This document shows, one piece after another, positions 29,486 to 39,045 of a DNA stretch of 64,000 nucleotides. The translations under genes and the position numbers were made by a program. The notes under the pieces are model-generated. The model ran no database searches. It was not told the origin of the DNA and saw only the letters and a program-made list of their open reading frames with translations. Every line of letters begins with the position of its first letter. Within the stretch, counting starts at the first letter, position 1. The DNA comes from Pythium myriotylum (lineage: Eukaryota; Oomycota; Peronosporomycetes; Pythiales; Pythiaceae), in NCBI GenBank assembly GCA_023091665.1, contig JALJCQ010000022.1:186001-250000 (forward strand). Direction: 5' to 3'.

Positions 29486-32400
29486 CTATTCGGATTCCGT
29501 CGCTGGTCCGTTGTCGTCTCCAGCGGGCCGACTAGCAACGGATCTTTCTTCTGTGGGTTCTACCACAGCGAGAGCAGGGTCGTCGACAATTGGCGAGGGA
29601 ACTGCAGCCGCCGAGTGGCATTGATCTGCCTCCTCCTCCTCCTCCTCCTCTTCGTCCTCCTCCTCCAGAACGGCGTTCTTGTCTCTCGTCGATCTGGCCG
29701 TTCCCTTGCCGCCAGTGGCTTTGATCTTTTGTGCAGAGATGGCCTCGGCAAACTGTTCGATCCGCTGCTGCGCAACAGCGTGGTCCACGGTCTCTCGGAA
29801 CTGCTCTAGTAGGTCTTCGTGGCGGAGAAAGTGGAGCACGAACAGTTTCTGCAAGCTCTTGGCCACCTCCTGCACCGTAAGCGGCCGTGGTGGATACCGC
29901 AGCACTGCCACGCGCAGCAGAAGCTCCATGAAGTCGGTCATGAACAACTTCTTGTGACCGACAGTCGACATCTCGTCCAAAACGACGAGCTTGCACGCCA
30001 GGAACGGGTCTTTGACATCGCGAATCTTGAAACCGTCGCTGTAGACCTGGTAGCGCTCCATGATGCCCAGAAACTCGACGAGCTGCATGCCCTTCTTCTC
30101 CCCGGGCTTGCAGTAGCGGCCCATGTTGGAATTGTAGACGTCTTGCAACTGTAAAGCCATCCAAATCATTAGAGAGAACCAAGCTTCCGAGTCGATGAGC
30201 TCGACACGTACCAGGACGATGTGCTCCGAGAAGATGTCGCTCACTTCCTCCGTGTAGAGGTACCGCGTGCGGAACTCGTTCGGGTCCTCGGGGCAATTTG
30301 GAAGCAGATGCTCCACCACGAGCTTGTCGACTGCCTTGGCTGGCGTATCACACACGTTGGCTACAAACAGCGGAACGAGTCAGTTTTTCTCGTCTCCCTG
30401 GCAATACGAAGAAAGCACGCACTGCGATGGTATTTGTTGATGGCGATGCGCGTGACAACCTCGACGAACTCGAAGCGCGTGAGGCTCCGGTCCGGGTTGT
30501 CCTTCTCCTTGGCCTCCTGCGTGAGCTCGAGATTCGCGGCCACGAAGACGTTCTCACAGTCGGCATAGCGGCAGTAGTCCGAGGTTTCGTCCAGGATGCG
30601 GCACTCGCTCAGGAACTCCATGTACCCGCTCCAGGGCACTGAGATGACGTCGTTCTGGATCTGCACCGCGACCGCCGGCGTCACAGCGGCGATCACAGCG
30701 ACACTCGTAAGCACGTTGTGGCCGCAGTACTTGCGGTAAACGTTCGCGATCGTCCGGTAGTGGCGTGTCACACTAGCTTCGACCTCCTTGCGCCGTGCCG
30801 GGTCCTTGACGAATCGATCTACTTTGCATTGCCGCCAGTCGGCGTTGCAGGCCTTCTGCACGAACGCGTCCGTGTCTACGAAGTTGCGCTGCACCGACTC
30901 GCGCCGGCGTCGCGCGAAGACGCTCCGGTTGATGTCCCACTTGGCCGCTCGGTCGCCTCCTCCTCGGCCTGAGGATCGCGGCTGCAGTGTGTTGCACGGG
31001 TCACGGCCGTCGCGGCGTGCGTTCCGCAGCACGTTAACCCACTCGAGCCCGGCGGCCTCGCTCGGCTGGCTGTGCTGCAGCAGTGCACGCCGCACGTGGC
31101 GCTTCTCCTTGATGTAATGGAACGAAACTGCCTCGGTGGCCTTATTCGTGGCCGAGAAGAAGTACTCGGTCTTGCCAGGCGGCAGCACACAGTAGGCGCT
31201 AAACGAGCCATCCTCGCGCCGCTCCATGTCCACGCCTCGCCAATCGTCGTGACAGAGGTGCACACGCACAGCCATGGCAGTACCGACGGGCAGTTCGTCG
31301 GCAGGAGGTGTCCACGCAAATCGGTGCTCGCTCCACTGGCCGCAGTACCAGCAAAAGCGATCGACGAGTTGTGCGACGTGTGCTGGGAACATGCCCGACC
31401 CGCTCTCGCTCATTGTCTCCTCGAAGACCGCGATCGAGTACATCTTGTGCTGGTCCAGCAGCTTGGCGGGCGACTGCGTCGGCACGAGGAAGCCGCGCGA
31501 GTCCATGGCGCCGCAGTTGCCGCTCATGTGGAGTCCGATGAGCGTGTGGTTGGCCTCGAGCTGCTTAGCGAGGATCGTGCAGTCGTCCTGGTCCAGGTGG
31601 TTGTTGGAGAGATCGAGATGAGCGAGGATCTTGTTGTTGGCCAGAGCGTCTGCGAGCGCCGAGACGATGGCACGCGGCTTCAGCAGCTCGTTCGAGTCGA
31701 GCGCGTTCCACGAGAGATCGAGCACACGGATGGAGGCGTGGAATTTGAGCGCTTCGACCACCTTGAGCGCGCCGAGTCCTCGGAGGTTGTTCCACGCCAG
31801 GTAGACCTCCTCGATCTTGGCGTTCTCCTCGAGGAACTTGGCGATCGCGACCATGCCGGGGATGCCGAAGCGGTTCTCCGACAGATGCACGCGCGCGAGC
31901 GTCTGGTTCTTCTGCAACGCGTCGCAGAGAACGGCAACGTCCCGGTCCTTGAGATGATTGTGCGCGAGGTTGAGCGTCGTGAGCGTCTTGGAACTCTTGA
32001 GGAGCTCAGCGATAGCACGCGCAGCGCTCGCTCCCAGCGCGTTGTGTGAGAGATTGAGCGCCTGCAACGCTGTCGTCATGGGTGCGTAGACGATGTTGGT
32101 CACGAGCCGCGCTGCGACGGCATCGCTGATGCGGTTGGCGGCCAAATTGACCGACTCAACGCCGGGCACAAGCACGAAGCTCTCGCTGAAGGCAGCCGCA
32201 TAGACGTCGCCCATGCAATAGCTGCTCAGATTGATCTCCTGTGTGCTGCTCCCTGACGAGCACGAGAGTGCCGACGATGTGGTCGTGCCGACAGTCGAGG
32301 AGGCGCCTTTGTCCGGTGCGCGACGCCGGACGATGCCCATGGGCTCAGGCGACAAGTGGAGTTTGCGGACGGCAGCGAGGTACGTGGACCTCGCTGATCG

Positions 32401-32949
32401 TGGGCGATCGCTCAGTGGCATGAGCAGCGACGGTCGGTGCTGGTGCTGCCTGCGTGTCGAGGGCGTGGCAGGGCTCGCCGGGGGGGAGACGGACGTGACC
32501 GAGTGGTTGTGGACATCCTCTTCGCGGTGGAACATGCGCCAGAACGAATCGAGTGCGCTGGGGCCGACGTAGTTGGCGACGACCGGCTCAGCAGACGAAG
32601 AGGACTTGGCATTCGCACGCGCTCGGTCGGCATCGGCGGCTTCGATTGGAGACGGCGGGCGCAAAACGGCCTTTCCGTCAGCCATGAGACGACGCTGACT
32701 GTTTCTGGGCTTGGTCGCCGCGAGCGCCGTGATAAAGGTTGCGTTCGCGACTTCGACCCGTGGTGGTGTGGACAAAGGAACATCGACGATAGGGTCCTTG
32801 ACAACATGAGCCTTGACGCGTGGTGAGGCCACGACACGAGACGTAGTGGTGCCGTCGCTCGGTCGTCGTGAGTTTTGCTGCTGCTGTGGTGTCGAGCGCC
32901 GCGTCGGCGCAGCAGGTGAAGGCACGACGCCTTTGAATTCTGCTTTCAT
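29486..32949 (-). CDS. Large leucine-rich-repeat protein
   Basis: Three predicted exons (30423-32949, 30212-30360, 29486-30148), about 1,112 residues. The N-terminal 200 residues are low complexity, Ser/Pro/Ala-rich. A block of RNase-inhibitor-type leucine-rich repeats follows (about residues 255-480: LQALNLSHNALG, LTTLNLAHNHLKD, LARVHLSENRFG, IEEVYLAWNNLRG, IRVLDLSWNALD, LAHLDLSNNHLD). Then comes a region with DIDNRSV-like WDINRSVFARRR and calcium-sensor-like helical parts. The C-terminus ends in a poly-Glu tract coded by a GAG repeat (29631-29667) and an acidic tail. Start ATG 32949 (MKAEFKGVVPSP). The second intron (30149-30211) is 63 bp, in frame and stop-free, so retention would add 21 residues. 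Such LRR proteins are scaffolds, often flagellar in protists; role unknown. Confidence 0.8.
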
Positions 32950-33088
32950 TTTCGACAACAAGCCCAGTCGCGAATCAGTACTGAGCGATTCTCATGCCGA
33001 TTATAGCCATGGCACTTGAACTCTACGGAGGACATAGGTGGCTCGGTTCTAGTTGTCACATCCATTCCCATTGATAGGCTTGTCTCGA

Positions 33089-36000
33089 CTACATTACCAC
33101 GCATCGCTCTGGTTCAGGGGTCTCTACTGCCGATTGCCTCTCCAACACATCGGAGGTTGGATTGCTTGGTCCATCGACTCTTCCCGCAATCGGCTCTGGC
33201 TCTGGCTGCTCTGGCTCTGGTTGACGCTGCTCGGGTTCTAGCTGACGGTACTCTGGCTCTGGCTGCTCGGCATGAGTTATGTGCTGGCCGCTTTTCTTCT
33301 TCCTGTTCTTCTTTTTCTTCTTTGTATCCGCCTCCAACACTGCCACGGACTGTGCGCTCTTCTCAGGATCCCGACTACATGTGTACTGGTGGCCGTAGAC
33401 ATCCCAATCTCGCTCCTTGCACTTCTCGCTACAGTATCGCGCCATACCGCAGTGCGAGCAGCCGACATACTCACCACTGGCCAACTCCAGCGAGCAGACC
33501 CAACAGATTAGAAACCGCGTGTCGATTCTGATGGCAGCGGCCGGTTCATCCACACGGATCATGATTTCGCCCTCCTGTGTGATTCGAAGGTATGGAGCAA
33601 ATATCACGATTGAGCAGCCAGGCGTCAATTGCTCCATGAGCGATTCCGAGGCATTGTACAAAGCAACGCGCATGGGTTCGCGTTGCGAGTCTTCGATGAT
33701 CAGCGAGTACGATGAACCACTAAAGTATGGCTCCGCGACAACGATGGCTTCCAGCCGTCGGTCTTCATAGACGTGGTCTTGAAGACCACTAAGAAGTTCA
33801 TCTATAGTAGTCGGTTTGAAAAGATGAGCTGCAGCAGCCTGCAGGATTGGCCGTGACATTCTGGGTGGTTTCATAGTGGTGCGTATGGAACTCTTTCCTT
33901 TCATGCCCGTAGCGAACTTGCCAAACGCGGCACCTTTCTTGCGCCATGTGTCCACGAAGCGAAAATCGTCAACCAGGTCCTTGTCAGAGCGCACAAGCAG
34001 TGGATGGCGCCGAGGTCCAAACACAAGCTCGCCTCCTTGTCTCTTGCCGTGGCGATCTGTTTCAAGAGGCGATGCAATGAGGTCTGGAAACATTGCCGCT
34101 ACTATTATCTCCAGCATTCCTTGGAATCGGCTCTTGGAGCCTTCTCTGAAGCAAACTGGTAGTGCAGCACTTAGCGACAAGCCATCTCGGAGATGTTCCA
34201 GAGCTCTCAATGTTGACTCTGCCGACGGGTCTGGCATATGCGATTCCTGTTCATTGAGCTCGATAAACCCGAGCAAAAAATGAGTCTCACTTGCAAGTCG
34301 ATGGCCATCCGATACCGCGTGTCTTAAGAATCGCTTAGCGAAGCTGGCGGCTTCTCTGGCATGCCCCGCAACGAAAAACGCGTTTGCCAGATCGAAGAGC
34401 AACTGCATAGTATGAGGGTCGCTGTCACGCATGGGGTGCGGTACTTTAGTGAGCGCGTACCGAAACAGATCAAGGCTCTTTTGAGCACTATCCGGGTGAT
34501 CGTCAGGGTCAAAGTGAAAGTGGGCAACTGCGGCAGTCTGGAAAACAATCGGATCAAATTCGCCACGCCGATACAGAAAATCAGCGTATTCCATGGCAAA
34601 ATCGCTTGAATCAAGCGCCATGAACACACAGATAGTCCTATCGGGCGCGACGCCACGGCTTCGCAGCTGGACTAATGCATTGGTGAAGCAGGCTAGCCGC
34701 TCGTCGGATAGTAAGCCGACTGCGTGAGGAACTCGGAGCGCCGCAGCTGCACAATCTAACCCGGGTTTTACTTGTCCGATAGAAATTAAACGTTCTGCTT
34801 CGTCGAGTCCCTCGATCGCGGTCGCTAATCGCATGGCGTACGGAGTTCCCACAGCTCGCAACTCGACCACTGTTACGGTGTCAAAATCCCTCGTTAAACA
34901 GGATTGGGCCCCCTCCCAGTGATTCTGTTCAAGGTGCGAGATAGATTTGAGCAATTCCCACGCCGAGGCTGAGATATCCGGTCGCTTCCTCCTTCGCTTC
35001 AGATCGTCTGCCATCTCTTTGGCTGGTAGATAACCGTACGTCGCGGCCGCTTCCGCCCAGCGCGCTGCTGCATCAAAGTCATTCACCGTTGCGTGAAGCA
35101 CGGCGAGGTTTGTCATCGCCTCGTTGTGTAACTTTTCAGCACTGCGCCTCAAAAGATCACGAGCCTTCGCGAGATCCTGATTGACTCCATTGGAACCATT
35201 TTGATAACACAGCGCAAGTGAGTTGAGCCCCGCACCGACGTCCATCTCAGCTGACTTCTTCCAGTACTCGAGCGCTTTGGTGTCACTCTGGTTGAAGTTA
35301 ATCCCGAGGTCATAGTATCGCCCGAGCGTTGCCAAAGCTTCGCCGATGCCAACGTTGAGGTGTTTCGCGAGCGAATCCGGAGTCGGTTCAACAGCAGCAG
35401 CGCGAACCAGCCACTGAGCGGCTCGTGACACGTCTTTCTCAACACCACGGCCATTCGAGAGCATGACCGCGTAATTGTACATGCCTTCGGCACTGCCTGC
35501 GTTGGCAGCCGCGAGATATCCACGTGCAGCGTCGTGAAAGCGGCCATCCTGGAGCGCAAGATGCGCATTCACCACGTATCTTAAAGCCCCCAGACCCGGT
35601 GCGTTTGCTTGGGCGTCAGTTCTTCCTCCGCTGTGCGAGAGAAGAGCGCGCACTCGGTCGCCTGGGTCCTGCGACGAGTCAAGACCGGCCATTGCTTGAT
35701 TAGCGGCACGGTAAGCACCTTCGGTGCGGAATTGGGGGTCGTACGCCAAATTGTCACTTTCTCGACGGTCGTCTTTGTCTACAAGAAGCCGAACGGCAGC
35801 CAACTGCCGCTCGATCAAGGCCAGCAGACTGGAACCATTCGACTCGTCCGTCTTATCCTCTTTCGCCATCCGCAACGCCGTCTCGAAGCTCGAAGCTGCC
35901 TTACGATGTTTGCTCTGAGCGACATACAACTCGCCCAATCGGACGTGGGGTTTCGGCCATGTCGGCGCCAACTTGGCCGCGATCTTGGCGTCAGCCTTGG

Positions 36001-36655
36001 CGCTGTTGAAGTCCCCAAGGCACTTGCACGCAGCCGCACGATTGCTGTGAAGTTCGGCGAGCACCCGAGGATCCACGACGCCGTCCAAGTCGATTCCGCG
36101 CGAGTAGATGCGGCGAGATTCCCGGTACTTCTGCTCCGCGAACGCGCGATTGCCCTCTGCCTTCAACCTGACCGCCTCCTCCGTGGTGGCCACGTCGAAC
36201 GTTGGCCCAGCCTCGTCCTCCCGAAGCGCCGCCTGGATCTCATCAGCGTCTCCGTCCAGCGCGATGTAGGCGTCTGAGACCGCCTGCGAGAGCTTCTTGA
36301 ACGCGTCGTCCGGGATGCGCCCACTCGCTGCGTGCGCGCACTGGTTTCTCACGTTGGCGATCTTTGGCACGTGCTCCATCACGGCCTTGGAGCCGTCGAC
36401 CTCCTTCATAACCACGTGGAGCAGCGAGAGGTCCCACTTGGTCGCGTCGCCCTTGCTCAGCGCAGCGCGCTGGATCGGCTTGAGCGTCTTCGCGAGCTTC
36501 GGAGAGGCGCGCGCGACTCCGGCGCCTCCTTCCCACGCGACGCGCGGGTGTTTGGCCGCGAACGCGTCGCGCAGCAGGCGCCGCAGGAGCTGCTCGCTGG
36601 CGTGGACGCTCGCCTCGAGCCTCGCGCGGTTGCGCTGCTCGCGTGCCTCGCTCAT
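33089..36655 (-). CDS. TPR/Sel1-repeat protein with C-terminal MYND zinc finger
   Basis: Intronless, about 1,188 residues from ATG 36655. Domain order: a helical N-terminus ending in an Asn/His-containing helix (VPKIANVRNQCAHAASGRIP); TPR repeats at about 155-280 (AVRLKAEGNRAFAEQKYRES, LHSNRAAACKCLGDFNSAK, VRLGELYVAQSKHRKA); Sel1-like repeats at about 385-560 (YNYAVMLSNGRGVEKD, LGRYYDLGINF, LNSLALCYQNG); and a MYND zinc finger at about 1048-1088 (CWVCSLE...GCSHCGMARYCSEKC...H...C). A Lys-rich patch and Pro-Glu repeats (EPEQRQPEPEQPEPEPIA) close it. The N-terminal helix resembles HEPN-type 'RNxxxH' but lacks one residue of it. MYND plus TPR suggests a protein-binding adaptor. I do not know a named orthologue. 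Confidence 0.82.
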   Translation of the reverse strand: MSEAREQRNRARLEASVHASEQLLRRLLRDAFAAKHPRVAWEGGAGVARASPKLAKTLKPIQRAALSKGDATKWDLSLLHVVMKEVDGSKAVMEHVPKIANVRNQCAHAASGRIPDDAFKKLSQAVSDAYIALDGDADEIQAALREDEAGPTFDVATTEEAVRLKAEGNRAFAEQKYRESRRIYSRGIDLDGVVDPRVLAELHSNRAAACKCLGDFNSAKADAKIAAKLAPTWPKPHVRLGELYVAQSKHRKAASSFETALRMAKEDKTDESNGSSLLALIERQLAAVRLLVDKDDRRESDNLAYDPQFRTEGAYRAANQAMAGLDSSQDPGDRVRALLSHSGGRTDAQANAPGLGALRYVVNAHLALQDGRFHDAARGYLAAANAGSAEGMYNYAVMLSNGRGVEKDVSRAAQWLVRAAAVEPTPDSLAKHLNVGIGEALATLGRYYDLGINFNQSDTKALEYWKKSAEMDVGAGLNSLALCYQNGSNGVNQDLAKARDLLRRSAEKLHNEAMTNLAVLHATVNDFDAAARWAEAAATYGYLPAKEMADDLKRRRKRPDISASAWELLKSISHLEQNHWEGAQSCLTRDFDTVTVVELRAVGTPYAMRLATAIEGLDEAERLISIGQVKPGLDCAAAALRVPHAVGLLSDERLACFTNALVQLRSRGVAPDRTICVFMALDSSDFAMEYADFLYRRGEFDPIVFQTAAVAHFHFDPDDHPDSAQKSLDLFRYALTKVPHPMRDSDPHTMQLLFDLANAFFVAGHAREAASFAKRFLRHAVSDGHRLASETHFLLGFIELNEQESHMPDPSAESTLRALEHLRDGLSLSAALPVCFREGSKSRFQGMLEIIVAAMFPDLIASPLETDRHGKRQGGELVFGPRRHPLLVRSDKDLVDDFRFVDTWRKKGAAFGKFATGMKGKSSIRTTMKPPRMSRPILQAAAAHLFKPTTIDELLSGLQDHVYEDRRLEAIVVAEPYFSGSSYSLIIEDSQREPMRVALYNASESLMEQLTPGCSIVIFAPYLRITQEGEIMIRVDEPAAAIRIDTRFLICWVCSLELASGEYVGCSHCGMARYCSEKCKERDWDVYGHQYTCSRDPEKSAQSVAVLEADTKKKKKNRKKKSGQHITHAEQPEPEYRQLEPEQRQPEPEQPEPEPIAGRVDGPSNPTSDVLERQSAVETPEPERCVVM

Positions 36656-36822
36656 CGGGGGCTCGTCTCGTTTCGAAGTGCGCCGGCGCCTCGTCCGAGG
36701 GCCTTGGGCGCTGGCTCACTTCGGAAGACCTCGGGGCTCTTCATTTGGAGTCCGGAGGATACTTGGCGTAACCTTGGCGTCGGTCCCGTGGGGCACAACT
36801 GGAACGAGGGACACTGGTCGCC

Positions 36823-37727
36823 ATGGAGACGCCGGAAGAGATGCGCGTGGGCGCGGCGCCCGAGCGGCTGCGGCGCGCGGAGACGGTGCTGCGCCACCGC
36901 ACAGGTACGAGGAGGCGGTGCGCGCTGGGGCGAGGCGGCGGCGGCTCACGCGCGTGTGCGCAGGCCGCGTCGTGCTCGTGCTGGAGCAGTGCATGGACTC
37001 GCACAACCACCAGGCCGTGCTGCGAACGGCCGAGGCGCTCGGCGTCCAGCACGTGTGGCTCGTGAACCCGAACGAGCGGCAGGTCAAGAAGCACAAGAAG
37101 AGCAGCTCCGGGCACAAGAAGATCACCAAGAACTGCGCCTTCTGGCTCGCCACGCGCGAGTTCGAGACCATCGCGGCCTGCATCGACGCGCTGCGAGCCG
37201 ACGGATGCACGATCTGGGCCACCGACCTCGCGCCCGAGGCCGTGCCGCTCGCGCTCGACGCCAAGCCGCAGCAGCTGCCGCCCAAGCTCGCGATCGTGAT
37301 CGGCCGCGAGACCGACGGCGTCAGCGCCGAGATGCTCGCGGCCGCCGACAAGCGCGTCTACTTCCCGATCTTCGGCTTCAGCGAGAGCCTCAATCTCTCG
37401 GTGGCCACTGCGCTCGTGCTCCAGCGACTCTTTGACTGGTTTCCTGAGATCCGTGGCGACCTCAGCGACGCCGAGAAAGACGAGATCCGCTCCAAGTGGT
37501 ATCCGCAGCTGATCCAGAACCCGACGCAGGCGCGGCAGGCCGAGCACTGGGTCAACAACAGCCACGAGATCCCACAACTGGACGACCTGCGCCGCGCGAA
37601 ACTCGAGTACCACGAGTCGTGGATCCCCAAGAGCGTCCGCGCCCGCGAGTCCCAGATGCCAGAGGTCCAAGAACGCCTCGGCAAGCGGAAGCACGACGAG
37701 CAACCAGAACCAAAAGGCGAGAAGTGA
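36823..37727 (+). CDS. TrmH/SpoU-family RNA 2'-O-methyltransferase
   Basis: Two exons (36823-36904, 36964-37727), about 281 residues. The SpoU/SPOUT motifs are complete: motif 1 NHQAVLRTAEALGVQHVWLV (with catalytic-type Arg), motif 2 LAIVIGRETDGVSAEML, and motif 3 VYFPIFGFSESLNLSVATAL forming the knotted SAM pocket. Closest in layout to TrmH, which methylates G18 of tRNA; mitochondrial rRNA methyltransferases (MRM-type) share the motifs. The C-terminus adds a helical tail and a basic RLGKRKHDEQPEPKGEK. The intron of 59 bp (GTACGA to GCGCAG) separates a short first exon. It is divergent from the TPR/MYND gene over 167 bp. Confidence 0.9.
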
Positions 37728-37776
37728 AAGCGGATGCATTAATCAATGGCTACTAGTGTTCATATACAAGAAATGT

Positions 37777-38601
37777 TCAGCGTGAGTAGATCTCGAGGGG
37801 AGAGCTCGTGCGGTAGCTCGGTGCCTCACAGCTAAAAGTCGTGGGGATAGTTCTTTGAGCAGTCTCGATCAGATCACTTGGGTCGATCGTGATGAGGTTG
37901 TGGGCTCTTCTTGTCAACTGAGGCGGTAGTCCGTAGCCTCGAAACAATATCGACAGCGGGAAAGCCACGCGACGAGGGCGCTGACCACGCCTCGATGTAT
38001 CCGCGAACTGAGTCGGCGCGCCTCGACGCATCACGATCACGGCGCAACTTCCACCATCGATCTTGAGCCCGACGGCCACTTGGACATCGTCGCTGCCACG
38101 CATCCAGGACGAAAGTCTTCCCCAGAGCTTGTCCATTGACTCATCGTCGCCAGCGATCTCAATCGCCAGGGTAGGTAGACTGCCCTTGCACGCGTTCCAC
38201 GGCACGAGTGCGCCATCGGGCGCTTGAATGTGGTTGTCAATGCGGCAAACAAGTGATGCCGGTGGCCGCAGCAGCGGCTCTCCCAATGGGCTTTCGGTAC
38301 ACAGTTTGGAGACTTGATTGCAAATTGAGCGGATGAGTGATGCGACTGCCCAGCTCTGTTGCGGTCGGAGTGGGCTGCGAGATACAACACGCCCGACGCC
38401 GAAGCCGTTTGGCTCGAAATCCCAGCGCGATATACCGTCCTCATTGTCCTCAAGCCAGCTCACAAAGTTGTCACACGAAATGACGCTGAACATCGCTCGC
38501 TCTCGAGATCGCATTATTCCGCTATCGACCGACGAGCTTTCCTTCAAGAGGTGAAATGAACAAAGTGTGCTGCCGCACGAGCTTCCATCCACACGAGGCA
38601 T
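37777..38601 (-). CDS. Uma2-like PD-(D/E)XK domain protein
   Basis: Intronless, about 274 residues from ATG 38601. The core segment reads PDG at 128-130, then PTLAIEIAGDDESMDKLWGR (Glu148), then QVAVGLKIDGG (Lys180). This PD...E...K spacing matches the Uma2/restriction-endonuclease-like domain, with the usual following helix and WMRGS tail. In bacteria Uma2 proteins are widespread and of uncertain role; related domains occur in fungi and oomycetes, where they may be nucleases or degenerate transposon-linked proteins. I see no transposase or other mobile gene near it. A nuclease function is an inference: the acidic residue before K180 is replaced by Gly-Leu, so activity is doubtful. The codon usage is less G/C-biased than that of its neighbours. 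Confidence 0.6.
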   Translation of the reverse strand: MPRVDGSSCGSTLCSFHLLKESSSVDSGIMRSRERAMFSVISCDNFVSWLEDNEDGISRWDFEPNGFGVGRVVSRSPLRPQQSWAVASLIRSICNQVSKLCTESPLGEPLLRPPASLVCRIDNHIQAPDGALVPWNACKGSLPTLAIEIAGDDESMDKLWGRLSSWMRGSDDVQVAVGLKIDGGSCAVIVMRRGAPTQFADTSRRGQRPRRVAFPLSILFRGYGLPPQLTRRAHNLITIDPSDLIETAQRTIPTTFSCEAPSYRTSSPLEIYSR

Positions 38602-39045
38602 CTCGTCGCACTGAGAGCCGAGACACGCAGCGCTGATATCTCTTCGTCCTCACATGTTCGAGAGACCAACGCGATCGCGGCTTTCGTGCTTGCGCGTCGT
38701 GCCGCTCCTTTCGAGCCAGAGCTCGCAGCGTCGCGATTCCCCACGAGAACAGACGTCGAGACGCTCCAAACCGCCAGAAGATTCCCAACCCACGCGCAGA
38801 GGCAGAGAGCGCGGCGTACCAAGATCGTCGTGCGATTGCACTGGTCGCCACCTTCACTCACCCCTGAATTAGCTCCGATGTACCCATGTTGAGCTGGTTC
38901 CGAACCCATGAGCTAACTAGCTTCGGTGAGTGATGGTCCGGCAACAGAGACCAAAGCTCGCGAGCAGCTCCACGGCCTCGACAGCTCACTCTCCGATCTC
39001 CTGCGCCTCGCCCACGTGGCGCTTCCCCTCTTGACTTTGCTCAGC
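38602..39045. other. Divergent intergenic region
   Basis: 444 bp between the Uma2-like and VWA genes. The frame of the VWA gene stays open back to 38926 but without an ATG. A polypyrimidine tract with AG (39023-39044) sits immediately before ATG 39046, so this may be a 5' leader with an intron. Nothing else recognised. Confidence 0.35.

Noticed and set aside
36300..36400. HEPN RNase motif in the TPR/MYND protein
   Set aside because: The RNQCAH segment resembles RxxxxH, but flanking helices and the expected polar residue do not clearly fit, so no catalytic claim is made.
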